In this document: positions 19,487 through 27,586 of the stretch, piece after piece
Numbering within the stretch: the first letter of the stretch is position 1
Layout: each line of letters opens with the position of its first letter
Assembly: GCA_023423415.1 (NCBI GenBank)
Contig: JAFAFP010000173.1
Span: 1-64,000, forward strand
Source: Pseudomonadota bacterium
Lineage (GTDB): Bacteria; Pseudomonadota; Alphaproteobacteria; Rhizobiales; Xanthobacteraceae
DNA: 64,000 nt
Direction: 5' to 3'
Position numbers and translations under genes: made by a program
Notes under the pieces: model-generated
Databases searched by the model: none
The model's input: the letters and a program-made list of their open reading frames with translations, nothing else
What the model was told of the DNA's origin: nothing

Positions 19487-20632
19487 ATGAAGTTCGGCAT
19501 CCCGAGAACGGTCTATGGCGAGGAGCATGAGATCCTGCGCGATTCGATCGCCCGGTTCCTGCGCGAAGAGGTGTTGCCGCACTACGCCGAATGGGAAGAG
19601 GCGGGCGCGACGCCAGCCTCGATCTGGCGGCGCGCCGGCGAGATCGGGCTGCTCGGCACCAGCATTCCAGAAGCATATGGCGGCGCGGGCGGCGATTTCC
19701 GTCACGATTCCATCGTGCTGGAGGAACTGGGTCGCTATGGCGTTGCCGCGCCGGCCTGGGACATGCACAGCTACATCATTGCGCCTTTCATCATCCACTT
19801 CGGCACCGAGGAGCAGAAGAAAGCGTGGCTGCCGAAGATGGCGAGCGGCGAGATGATCTCCGCCATCGGCCTCACCGAGCCGGGTGGTGGCAGCGACCTC
19901 AAGGAATTGCGCACGCGGGCGGTTCGCGATGGCGATCATTATGTAATCAACGGCGCCAAGACCTTCATCACCAACGGCCATATTGCCGACTACGTGCTGC
20001 TAGCCACCAAGACCGCGCCGGAGCTTGGCGCCAAAGGCATCACGCTGTTCTGGCTCGACCTTACATCGCCCGGCGTCCGCCGCGGCCGCAATCTGAAGAA
20101 GATCGGCAACAAGGCGCAGGACACCGCCGAGCTGTTCTTCGAGGATGTCCGCGTGCCAGCGGCCAACATCGTCGGCGGCGAGAACGAGGGCTGGAAGGTG
20201 CTGATGCACGGTCTGGTGCGCGAGCGTCTCGTTGTCGCGGTGCGCTCGGTGGTGATCGCCGAAGCGGCGGTTGATCAGACCGTGGAATACACGAAAACGC
20301 GCAAGGCGTTCGGCAAGGCCGTGTTCGACTTCCAGAACACCCAGTTCGAGCTGGCCGAGATGGCGGCGGAAGTAGAAGCGGCGCGGCCGTTCGTCGACCG
20401 CTGCATCGAGCTGCATGCCGAAGACGCCTGCAACATGGACGTCGCCGCCAAGGCCAAGCTCTGGACCACCGATCTTGCCGACCGCGTGCTTGATCGCTGC
20501 CTGCAGCTCCATGGCGGCTACGGCTATATGTGGGAATTCCCAATCGCGCGGGCCTGGGCCGATGCGCGCGTGCACCGGATCTATGCCGGGACGAACGAGG
20601 TGATGAAGTATATCATCGCGCGGAATCTATAA
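19487..20632 (+). CDS. Acyl-CoA dehydrogenase
   Basis: 381 residues from the ATG at 19487 (MKFGIPRTVYGEEHEIL), the usual family length; a longer frame from 19427 would include the operator. FAD/substrate motifs: SAIGLTEPGGGSDL near residue 128, VINGAKTFITNG near 155, and the C-terminal IYAGTNEVMKYIIAR. It introduces a double bond alpha-beta to a CoA thioester, passing electrons to ETF. First gene of a rightward operon with an acyl-CoA ligase, a NicX-like dioxygenase and a hydrolase. The substrate is probably the CoA ester made by the ligase. Confidence 0.92.
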   Translation: MKFGIPRTVYGEEHEILRDSIARFLREEVLPHYAEWEEAGATPASIWRRAGEIGLLGTSIPEAYGGAGGDFRHDSIVLEELGRYGVAAPAWDMHSYIIAPFIIHFGTEEQKKAWLPKMASGEMISAIGLTEPGGGSDLKELRTRAVRDGDHYVINGAKTFITNGHIADYVLLATKTAPELGAKGITLFWLDLTSPGVRRGRNLKKIGNKAQDTAELFFEDVRVPAANIVGGENEGWKVLMHGLVRERLVVAVRSVVIAEAAVDQTVEYTKTRKAFGKAVFDFQNTQFELAEMAAEVEAARPFVDRCIELHAEDACNMDVAAKAKLWTTDLADRVLDRCLQLHGGYGYMWEFPIARAWADARVHRIYAGTNEVMKYIIARNL

Positions 20633-20655
20633 CCGATCCGCTGTGTTGTCCGCCG

Positions 20656-22215
20656 ATGTCCGACGTCTCGCCGTTCTCGCCTCCCAATGCAACGCTGCCA
20701 GCGCTGGTGGCGGCGGCCTGCCGATGGCGGCATAGCCAGACGCTGCTGTGCGACACGCATCTGCGGCTGACTGGCGGCGAATGCGCGGAGCGGCTGGTGA
20801 GGCTCGATGCGGCGCTGGAAAAGCTTGGCGTCGGCAGCGGCACGACGGTGGCGATCCTTGCCGGTAGCGCGGTCGCAACCGCGCTCGTCCTGTTTGCCGC
20901 CTCGGCGCGTGGTGCCAACTGCTGCTTCCTGCACACCTATGAGCGCGAAGAGAATAATGCGGAGGTGCTGCGCACGATCGGCGCCCGGCTGCTGATCGCC
21001 GGCCCGCAGGATATCTATCGCGGCAAGGGCGAGCGCATCGCCGCCGCCGCAGATATCGCGCTGGCAATAGTCGATGCGCAGGCGACGGGGCTGACGGTGC
21101 TGCGGTCGTGCGAGGTCGGCTCGGGCGCGCTGTGGCCGATCGGCGCTGACGACCCGGCGATGCTGCTATTGTCGTCCGGTACCACCGGCAAACCAAAAGT
21201 GGTGCTGCATACCCATCGTACGCTGGTGGCGGTCGCCGGTGCCGGGACGCCGATTTACGGCCGTTGCACTGAGAACGACCGCATCGCCGTCGGGATGCAG
21301 CCGTCGTTTGCGGCATGGATCTTCACGATGCTGCCGTTCTTGGCGGCGCGGGCGCTGATCGTCTTTTCCGAATGGACGAATGCGGACGACTATCTCGCGC
21401 TGCTGGCGCGCGAACGCATCACCATGGCGGCGCTGGTGCCGACTGTGTGGCGCATGGTGCTCGCCGCCGGCCGGGAGAAACACGATCTCTCCGCGTTGCA
21501 GGTGGCGTTCTTCTCCGGCGAGCCCGGTTCGCAGTCGCTGGTCGAGGCGCTGGCGCGCATCGCGCCGGACGTGCGCACCGCTTATCTCGCGTCGGAGATC
21601 GGCTGCGCCTGCGGCATTGCGGCGGGTCTCGACGTGCTGCGGCAGCCGGGCAAGGCCGCCTGCGTCGGCCGCCCGGTGCCGGGTGGCGATGTGCGGCTGG
21701 TCGATCCGGAAAGCGTGGCGCTGCGCGATGTGGCGCCGGGCGAGATCGGCGAGATTGCGGTGCGCGGGCCCTCGCTGGCGCGCGGCTACTGGAACAATGA
21801 GGCGCTGACGGCTGCGCGTTTTGGTGACGGCTGGTGGCACAGCGGCGATCTCGGCCAGATCGACGAAGACGGTTATGTCTTCGTCAAAGGCCGGCTCGAC
21901 AACCGCATCAACAGCGGTGGCATCAAGATCCACGCCGAGGAAGTGGAAGCGGTGCTGCTCTCGCATCCGCAGATCGCCATGGCGGCGGTGGTCGGCGAGC
22001 CCGATGAACAATGGGGCGAGCGCGTCGTCGCCCATGTGGTTGCGCGCAATGGGTCATTGACCGCCGCCGCGGTGCTCGAGCATTGCGCCGGCGGCACGCT
22101 GTCGTCGCGCAAGATTCCGAAGGCTGTCTATTTTCACGACCGGTTGCCGACCGGTCCGACCAACAAGCTGCTGCGTCAGGCGTTGCGGCAGAAAGGGCGT
22201 TCCGATGCTCAATGA
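20656..22215 (+). CDS. AMP-forming acyl-CoA ligase (ANL superfamily)
   Basis: 519 residues from the ATG at 20656 (MSDVSPFSPPNATLPALV). ANL core motifs: LLLSSGTTGKPKVVLHTHR (P-loop, about residue 171), YLASEIGCACG, HSGDLGQIDEDGYVFVKGR (about 400), and the C-terminal catalytic Lys in LPTGPTNKLLRQ. It resembles benzoate/cinnamate-type CoA ligases more than fatty-acid ligases, without a defined substrate. It lies 23 bp after the dehydrogenase gene and its end overlaps the NicX-like gene by 11 bp. Confidence 0.88.
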   Translation: MSDVSPFSPPNATLPALVAAACRWRHSQTLLCDTHLRLTGGECAERLVRLDAALEKLGVGSGTTVAILAGSAVATALVLFAASARGANCCFLHTYEREENNAEVLRTIGARLLIAGPQDIYRGKGERIAAAADIALAIVDAQATGLTVLRSCEVGSGALWPIGADDPAMLLLSSGTTGKPKVVLHTHRTLVAVAGAGTPIYGRCTENDRIAVGMQPSFAAWIFTMLPFLAARALIVFSEWTNADDYLALLARERITMAALVPTVWRMVLAAGREKHDLSALQVAFFSGEPGSQSLVEALARIAPDVRTAYLASEIGCACGIAAGLDVLRQPGKAACVGRPVPGGDVRLVDPESVALRDVAPGEIGEIAVRGPSLARGYWNNEALTAARFGDGWWHSGDLGQIDEDGYVFVKGRLDNRINSGGIKIHAEEVEAVLLSHPQIAMAAVVGEPDEQWGERVVAHVVARNGSLTAAAVLEHCAGGTLSSRKIPKAVYFHDRLPTGPTNKLLRQALRQKGRSDAQ

Positions 22216-23251
22216 CCGGATCGAGGAGCGATGGATCGCGGCATTCGTCCGTGTGTTCGAGCTCTGCAAGATCGCCCCGGGCGATCAGGTAGCCATGCTC
22301 GCGGAATCGCAGTCGCGGGCGCTGAATATCCAGCTCGCCGAACTGGCTCTGCAGCGGATCGGCGCGCGGCCGTTCCTGTTGCAGGTGCCGACCCCGATGC
22401 AGACCATCCGCGTGCCGGTGCGCTCCACAGGCGCGAGCGCGGCGATCGCCGGGCAGCGGCCGGTGATCGAGGCGATGAAGGCCTGCCCGGTGGTGATCGA
22501 TCTTACCGTCGAAGGTTTGATGCATGCGCCGGAGACTCGCGAAATCCTCAAGGCCGGCACGCGTATCCTCAACATCAGCAACGAGCATCCGGATGCGCTG
22601 GAGCGTCTGGTGCCGGACGAGATGATCAAGCAGCGCTGCCTGCGCGCGCGCGAGTTGTGCAAGAGCGCCAGGCGCATGACGGTGACGTCCGCTGCCGGGA
22701 CGAAGGTCGACGTCGATCTTGCAGGCGCGGTGCATGTGCCGATCTGGGGCTTCACCGACAAGCCCGGAACCCTGGCGCACTGGCCGGGCGGGCTGATCGT
22801 CAACTTCCCGCGCGCCGGCACCGTCAACGGCACGCTGGTGCTCGACGCCGGCGACATCAATCTCACCTTCAAGCGCTATCTTGAATCGCCGGTGACGCTG
22901 ACCCTGGACAACGACTTCGTCACCGACATCAAGGGCCATGGGACCGACGCCGAACTGATGCGGCGCTATCTAACGGTCTGGAACGACAAGAATGCCTATG
23001 CGGTGTCGCATGTCGGCATCGGACTGCATCCAGACGCGCGCTACGAATCGCTGACTATGTACGACCAGCGCGACACCAACGGCACCGAGATTCGTGCCTA
23101 CGCCGGTAATTTCCTGTTCTCGACCGGCGCCAACGAATTTGCCGACCGCTTTACGCTCGGCCATTTCGATATTCCGGTGCGCGGCTGCACCATCGCCGTC
23201 GACGATACGGTGCTGGTGCGTGACGGCGCTCTGACGGACGTCCTGTCATGA
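22205..23251 (+). CDS. NicX-like 2,5-dihydroxypyridine 5,6-dioxygenase family / M29-like metalloenzyme
   Basis: 348 residues, the same length as Pseudomonas NicX (about 350), the iron(II) dioxygenase that cleaves 2,5-dihydroxypyridine to N-formylmaleamate. The NicX metal ligands H265, H318 and D320 have counterparts here: a His near 269 in AVSHVGIGLHPDAR, and H320-x-D322 in LGHFDIPVRG. The family is structurally related to M29 aminopeptidases (AmpS/T), so peptidase-like annotations are also possible. The downstream alpha/beta hydrolase overlaps by ATGA, echoing the NicX-NicD pair, and supports a ring-cleavage role on a pyridine- or phenol-type compound. Confidence 0.75.
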   Translation: MLNDRIEERWIAAFVRVFELCKIAPGDQVAMLAESQSRALNIQLAELALQRIGARPFLLQVPTPMQTIRVPVRSTGASAAIAGQRPVIEAMKACPVVIDLTVEGLMHAPETREILKAGTRILNISNEHPDALERLVPDEMIKQRCLRARELCKSARRMTVTSAAGTKVDVDLAGAVHVPIWGFTDKPGTLAHWPGGLIVNFPRAGTVNGTLVLDAGDINLTFKRYLESPVTLTLDNDFVTDIKGHGTDAELMRRYLTVWNDKNAYAVSHVGIGLHPDARYESLTMYDQRDTNGTEIRAYAGNFLFSTGANEFADRFTLGHFDIPVRGCTIAVDDTVLVRDGALTDVLS

Positions 23252-24993
23252 CGCTGGCGGTGAAGCTGCGCGGGCAAAGCCGTGATCTCGTCTTCCTGCA
23301 TGGATTGGGTGGCAGTAGTGAGAGCTGGAATCCGCAACTCGAGGCGCTTGGCGGCGATTTCCGCTGTTTCGCCGTCGATCTGCCGGGCTATGGCGGTTCG
23401 CCGCCGACCGATCCGATGACCTTCGCAGCCTGGGCCGACGCGCTGGCCGCGACGTTCGATGCCTTGGCGGTGCGCGACCCGGTGGTTGTCGGCCACTCGC
23501 TCGGCGGCATGCTGGCGCAGGAGTTTGTCGCGCGCTATCCGGCCAAGGTTGGCAGGCTCGTTCTGTCCTGCACCAGCCCGGCGTTCGGCAAAGCCGACGG
23601 CGATTTCCAGAAGCAGTTTGTTGCGCAGCGGCTGCGCGCGCTGGTCGCCGGCGGCACCATGAAGGACGTAGCCGAGGAATCGGTGCCGGCACTGTTCGGT
23701 CCGTCGGCGCCGTCCGAGGCGATCGTCGCCGCGACGGCCACGATGGCGGTGGTGCCCGAGCCGACCTATCGCGCCGCGCTCGATTGTCTCGTCTCGTTCG
23801 ATCGCCGCGCCGCGCTTGCCGATATCGCGGTGCCGGTGCTGCTGCTGTCGGCGGAGCACGACAAGGCCGCGCCGCCCGTCGTCATGACGCGCATGGCGGA
23901 CAAGATCCCGCACGCGCGCCACGTCTCGTTCGAGGGGCTCGGGCACCTGCCAAATATCGAGGCGCCCGCGCGGTTCAACCGCGAGATCGCGGCATTCGCC
24001 GTCGGCTGACGGCCACGCGACCGTCAGCACGATTTTGCCGATATGCGTCGATGATTCCATCAGCATGTGCGCCTCCATCGCCTGTTCCAGCGGGAAGGTG
24101 CGGTAGATCACCGGCTTGATCTTGCCGGCTTCGATCAGCGGCCAGACCTTGTCGCACAATTGCTGCGCGATTTCTGCCTTGAACGGCACCGGCCGGGCGC
24201 GCAAGGTCGAACCGGTGATGCTGACGCGCTTGCGCATCAGCGTCATAATGTCGAAGCGCGCTTCCGGCCCGTCGAGAAACGCGATTAGCGCGATGCGCCC
24301 GTCATTGGCGGCGCAAGCCACTTCGCGCGCCACATAGCTGCCGCCGACCATGTCGAGCGTCACGTCGACGCCCTTGCCGTCCGTCAGGCGCTTGATCACC
24401 TCGACAAAATCCTCGGTGCGGTAGTTTATCGCCTTGTCGGCGCCGAGGGATTCGCAGGCGCGGCATTTCTCGTCGCTGCCTGCGGTGGCATAGACCGTGT
24501 TGCCGAGCGCCTTGGCGATCTGGATCGCGGTCACGCCGATACCGGACGAGCCGCCCTGCACCAGCAGGCTTTCACCGGCGGCGAGGCGGCCACGGTCGAA
24601 CACATTGCTCCACACGGTGAAGAAGGTTTCCGGCAGCGACGCAGCTTGCACGTCGCTGAGTCCCTTCGGAATCGGCAGGCATTGCGCCGCCGGTGCGACG
24701 CAATAGTCGGCATAGCCGCCGCCGGTGATCAGCGCGCAGACCTTGTCGCCGACCGCGAGCGTCTTCACCGCGGCGCCGATGCGCTCGACCGTGCCGGCGA
24801 TCTCGAGGCCGGGAATGTCGCTGGCGCCGGGCGGCGGCGGGTAGACGCCACGGCGCTGCGCCACGTCCGGCCGGTTGACGCCAGCCGCAGTGACGCGAAT
24901 GAGCACATCATCGAGTCCAAGTTCTGGCATCGGCCGTTGGCACAGCGTGAGGCTGCCGGACGTGATCTCGATAGCACGCATAGTTGGGGTCAT
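23098..24993 (-). CDS. Zinc-type quinone oxidoreductase (PIG3/Qor family) with stop-codon loss
   Basis: From the ATG at 24993 (MTPTMRAIEITSGSL) the first about 327 residues are a complete MDR family NAD(P)H:quinone oxidoreductase: GLEIAGTVERIGAAV, LLVQGGSSGIGVTAIQIAK (nucleotide loop), and the normal ending AHMLMESSTHIGKIVLTV near 24013. Instead of a stop the frame then continues about 300 residues antisense to the hydrolase and the NicX-like gene to a TGA at 23098, giving Arg/His-rich sequence with no domain. The functional gene is therefore 24009-24993; the literal ORF is much longer. Probable role: reduction of a quinone or enone intermediate of the pathway. Confidence 0.8.
   Translation of the reverse strand: MTPTMRAIEITSGSLTLCQRPMPELGLDDVLIRVTAAGVNRPDVAQRRGVYPPPPGASDIPGLEIAGTVERIGAAVKTLAVGDKVCALITGGGYADYCVAPAAQCLPIPKGLSDVQAASLPETFFTVWSNVFDRGRLAAGESLLVQGGSSGIGVTAIQIAKALGNTVYATAGSDEKCRACESLGADKAINYRTEDFVEVIKRLTDGKGVDVTLDMVGGSYVAREVACAANDGRIALIAFLDGPEARFDIMTLMRKRVSITGSTLRARPVPFKAEIAQQLCDKVWPLIEAGKIKPVIYRTFPLEQAMEAHMLMESSTHIGKIVLTVAWPSADGECRDLAVEPRGRLDIWQVPEPLERDVARVRDLVRHARHDDGRRGLVVLRRQQQHRHRDIGKRGAAIERDETIERGAIGRLGHHRHRGRRGDDRLGRRRRTEQCRHRFLGYVLHGAAGDQRAQPLRNKLLLEIAVGFAERRAGAGQNEPANLGRIARDKLLRQHAAERVADNHRVAHRQGIERRGQRVGPGCEGHRIGRRRTAIARQIDGETAEIAAKRLELRIPALTTATQSMQEDEITALPAQLHRQRHDRTSVRAPSRTSTVSSTAMVQPRTGISKWPSVKRSANSLAPVENRKLPA
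23248..24009 (+). CDS. Alpha/beta hydrolase, possibly NicD-like
   Basis: 253 residues with a full alpha/beta-hydrolase fold: oxyanion region VFLHGLGGSSESW near residue 20, nucleophile elbow VVGHSLGGMLAQEF (Ser near 93), acid in LLSAEHDKAAPP, and catalytic His in FEGLGHLPNIEAP. NicD, N-formylmaleamate deformylase, is such a hydrolase of similar size and works directly after NicX. The start overlaps the NicX-like gene by 4 bp. It could equally be a meta-cleavage or CoA-thioester hydrolase. The antisense quinone-oxidoreductase frame runs across this whole gene. Confidence 0.82.
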   Translation: MTLAVKLRGQSRDLVFLHGLGGSSESWNPQLEALGGDFRCFAVDLPGYGGSPPTDPMTFAAWADALAATFDALAVRDPVVVGHSLGGMLAQEFVARYPAKVGRLVLSCTSPAFGKADGDFQKQFVAQRLRALVAGGTMKDVAEESVPALFGPSAPSEAIVAATATMAVVPEPTYRAALDCLVSFDRRAALADIAVPVLLLSAEHDKAAPPVVMTRMADKIPHARHVSFEGLGHLPNIEAPARFNREIAAFAVG

Positions 24994-25046
24994 AGTTGTT
25001 GCCCTGATTGGGTTGTCGGTTATCTTGGCTTGATGATGAGGATGAA

Positions 25047-26294
25047 TTAAAGGCGGCGCAGTCGTCGCGATTTCATGCCGTAGCGGGGCAGCGTCAGCGG
25101 CGGCAACAGCGTGATGTCGCTCAGGATGCCGAACCGCTCGGCAATCGACGCGTGCAGCCGCTGTTGCAAGCCGTCGATATCTGTGGCTTCGAGCCCGTAT
25201 TCGGCACGCAAGGTTAGCCGCTCGTCGCCAGCGCGATGCAGAAGTTCGAAGGCCAGGGTGAGATCGGGATAAAGCCCGGCGATAACGGCCTGTATGTCGG
25301 CCGGAAGCACGCGTCTTCCGCCGATCATAACCGCATCCTCGACGCGGCCGAGGCAGACGAGACGCGGCGCCGTGCGCCCGCATGGACACGGTCCGAGATG
25401 CAGGCGGACGATGTCGCGGGTGCGCAGCCGCACCACCGGCGTACAGTCGCGGACGAGATGCGTGGCAATGAGTTCGCCTTCTGCGCCGTCGCGCCAGTCG
25501 ATGGCGTTGCCGGTGTCAGGATCGGCGAGTTCGAGTAGCAGCGAATTCTCCGCCACCAGATGATTGCCGGGCGACCGGCCGCACATGGCGGCATAGACCG
25601 GCATCAAGTCGGCGTTGCCGAGCGCCTCGCGTGCCGGCGCGCCCATGCGCTGCTCGATGATGCGCCGCAATTCCGGAATGCTGCCGCCGGGCTCAGCGCC
25701 AAGCAGAATGCCGCGCAGGCTGGCGATGCCGATCTCGGCCTGCGGCAATTCGTCGAGCAGGTGAATGATGTAGGATGGCGTGCACAGAATGAAGTGCGCC
25801 TGGCAGTCTTTGGCGAGGCGGACGAGCTTCTGCGGTTCGCCCGGACCGGCGGGCACTACAGTGGCGCCGAGCCGTTGCAGCGCGGCCACCACCGGCATGC
25901 CGCCGGTGAACATGCCGAAACCGAGCGCATCGATCACCACCGCGCCTTCACTCACGCCATTGATGGCAAAGCACCGACTCGCAGTACAAACCCACGCATC
26001 CCAGTCGCGCGCGGTAAGGCCGACATAGTGCGGCGCGGCCGCAGTGCCCGATGACGACAGGATCAGCCGCACACCGGCCATCGGCGTCACCGCGTGCGCG
26101 CCGAGCGGCGGGCTCTCGGTCTGGCTGGCGCGCAGTTCGGCAAGATTGGTCATCGGCCAATCGCGGATCGTCATGGTCCGGCCGAGCCGGTCAGGATCGA
26201 GCATGGCGAACTTGCGCACGTAGAACGGTGAATCCGTTTTCAAGCGGTGCAATTGCGCGCGCAGCGCCGGCAGCGGATCGCGCCAGTACGTCAT
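25047..26294 (-). CDS. Phenylacetate-CoA ligase-like enzyme (PaaK family)
   Basis: 415 residues. Typical PaaK features: N-terminal YWRDPLPALRAQLHRLKTDSPFY (in part), P-loop LILSSSGTAAAPHYVGLT near residue 77, LRTRDIVRLHLGPCPCGRTAPR near 295 and GRVEDAVMIGGRRVLPADIQ, followed by a small C-terminal domain ending in an Arg-rich tail. It activates an aromatic acid to its CoA ester with ATP to AMP. Transcribed with the upstream GntR gene (1-bp overlap) and with the quinone oxidoreductase 53 bp downstream. A second CoA ligase beside the ANL enzyme suggests two acids are activated in the pathway. Confidence 0.83.
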   Translation of the reverse strand: MTYWRDPLPALRAQLHRLKTDSPFYVRKFAMLDPDRLGRTMTIRDWPMTNLAELRASQTESPPLGAHAVTPMAGVRLILSSSGTAAAPHYVGLTARDWDAWVCTASRCFAINGVSEGAVVIDALGFGMFTGGMPVVAALQRLGATVVPAGPGEPQKLVRLAKDCQAHFILCTPSYIIHLLDELPQAEIGIASLRGILLGAEPGGSIPELRRIIEQRMGAPAREALGNADLMPVYAAMCGRSPGNHLVAENSLLLELADPDTGNAIDWRDGAEGELIATHLVRDCTPVVRLRTRDIVRLHLGPCPCGRTAPRLVCLGRVEDAVMIGGRRVLPADIQAVIAGLYPDLTLAFELLHRAGDERLTLRAEYGLEATDIDGLQQRLHASIAERFGILSDITLLPPLTLPRYGMKSRRLRRL

Positions 26295-26995
26295 CAGTCC
26301 GCGATTCCGTGTTCGGCTGCCAACTGTTCGGCCATCAGCGCTTCCGCTTGAGCTGGCTCAGCCTGCTCAATGGCGCGGACGATGCCGCGCAGCCGCTGAC
26401 GGGAGACAGCAATCCATTGCGAATCGCGCACGCGGGGGGCGATCGCGATGCGGATCGGCGTCATCAACCGCTCCAGCAGATGTGCGAGCAACGGGTTGTT
26501 GCCGATCAGGCCGAGGCTCGCGTGGATGTCCGTGAGCGCGAGTGTCAGGCGCGCCGGTTGCGCGTTGTGGTTGTCGAGGTGCGCCAGCGCGCTCAACAGA
26601 TCGAACTGGTCACGCGGCGCGCGGAAACGCGCGGCGCGGACCAGCGGCAGCTCGATGGCGCGACGCGCCTCGTAAAGCTGCCGGTCGTCGAATGCCGGCA
26701 TGTCGCTGTCGGTGCGCGACGGCTTGAACTCGTCCGGCACGCGTTCGGCCACGAACGTCCCGCCGGCGGAGCCGCGGCGGATGTCAAGATAGCCGCCGGC
26801 TTCGAGTACGCGCACGGCTTCGCGGATGACCGATCGCGATACGCCGAACGATTCCGCGAGCATCGGCTCAGATGGTAGCCGTGCGCCCAGCGCCAGTTCG
26901 CCGGTGCTGATGCCAAGCCGCATCTGCCGGATGACCGATTCCGATTTTCGCGCCGGGCGCATTCTTTTCAAATTTTCAAACAGAGGTTGCGGCAT
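26294..26995 (-). CDS. GntR family regulator, FadR/FCD subfamily
   Basis: 233 residues. N-terminal winged helix with LPSEPMLAESFGVSRSVIREAVRVLEAGGYLDIRRG (in parts) and a C-terminal all-helical FCD domain (about 95-225) with the metal-ligand pattern DIHASL...H. It begins the leftward GntR-PaaK-Qor operon, and a perfect 24-bp palindrome lies about 130 bp upstream, between it and the Bug receptor gene. FCD regulators respond to organic acids, so it probably couples receptor and pathway expression to substrate. Confidence 0.88.
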   Translation of the reverse strand: MPQPLFENLKRMRPARKSESVIRQMRLGISTGELALGARLPSEPMLAESFGVSRSVIREAVRVLEAGGYLDIRRGSAGGTFVAERVPDEFKPSRTDSDMPAFDDRQLYEARRAIELPLVRAARFRAPRDQFDLLSALAHLDNHNAQPARLTLALTDIHASLGLIGNNPLLAHLLERLMTPIRIAIAPRVRDSQWIAVSRQRLRGIVRAIEQAEPAQAEALMAEQLAAEHGIAD

Positions 26996-27122
26996 CCGGT
27001 GTCGGCTTTCGCTGGCTGAACGATCAGAGGGGCGGCGGTGCGCGGCGCCGTGCAGGCAGTACAGTGGATTGTGGTCCCCGATCCATTGCCGATTCCCCTT
27101 GACTTCCCATCAGTCGAAATGA

Positions 27123-27146
27123 CTAATGTCTGACGTCAGACATTAG
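27123..27146. promoter_or_regulatory. 24-bp perfect palindrome, probable GntR/FCD operator
   Basis: CTAATGTCTGAC and its exact complement GTCAGACATTAG abut with no spacer. TGTCTGACGTCAGACA as core is like other FCD-GntR sites. It lies between the GntR gene (starts 26995) and the rightward Bug gene (starts 27587). Confidence 0.65.
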
Positions 27147-27586
27147 GTGGAAGACGCTTGAATGCAAGGTGGCTTCCGATGAGCTCTACCGTCGGCGTGG
27201 CCGCGTTTTGCGGGGGCTTGGTGTTGGATGCGACGGCTGGTTCAAGGCCATGCCATCCGAGGGTGTTCGCATCGTTCTTGGACGAGAGGCAATCATGCGA
27301 GCAGCTTCCCGTGCACCTGCATACCGAATCCATCAGCGTCGCCATGCCTGTCGGAGAGGTCGTGCAATATGCGGCTGGCTCTATTCTCTCTCGGGTTTTT
27401 CCGCAAGGCCATTGCCTAGCGATTCGTACAGCAGCCCAGTCTGCCAGGAGTCGAATTGTCGTCTCATATGATGGCGAGACGTCGCAAATTTATCGGAACG
27501 CGGATCGTCCGAGCGTCTGTGTTTGCCAATAATTACACGTCGCACCCGAGCGGCAGCAATCCGTCGCATCTATTCTTGGAGAGAGC
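27147..27586. other. Long intergenic stretch, no supported gene
   Basis: Open frames occur on both strands but none has a ribosome site or a recognisable domain, and the two strands conflict. Just before the Bug ATG there is a good ribosome site (GGAGAGAG, about 27577-27584). The region probably holds the receptor promoter and a long leader. Confidence 0.5.

Noticed and set aside
27158..27532. 124-codon plus-strand frame between GntR and Bug genes
   Set aside because: No ribosome site, no recognisable domain, and competing frames of similar quality on the other strand.
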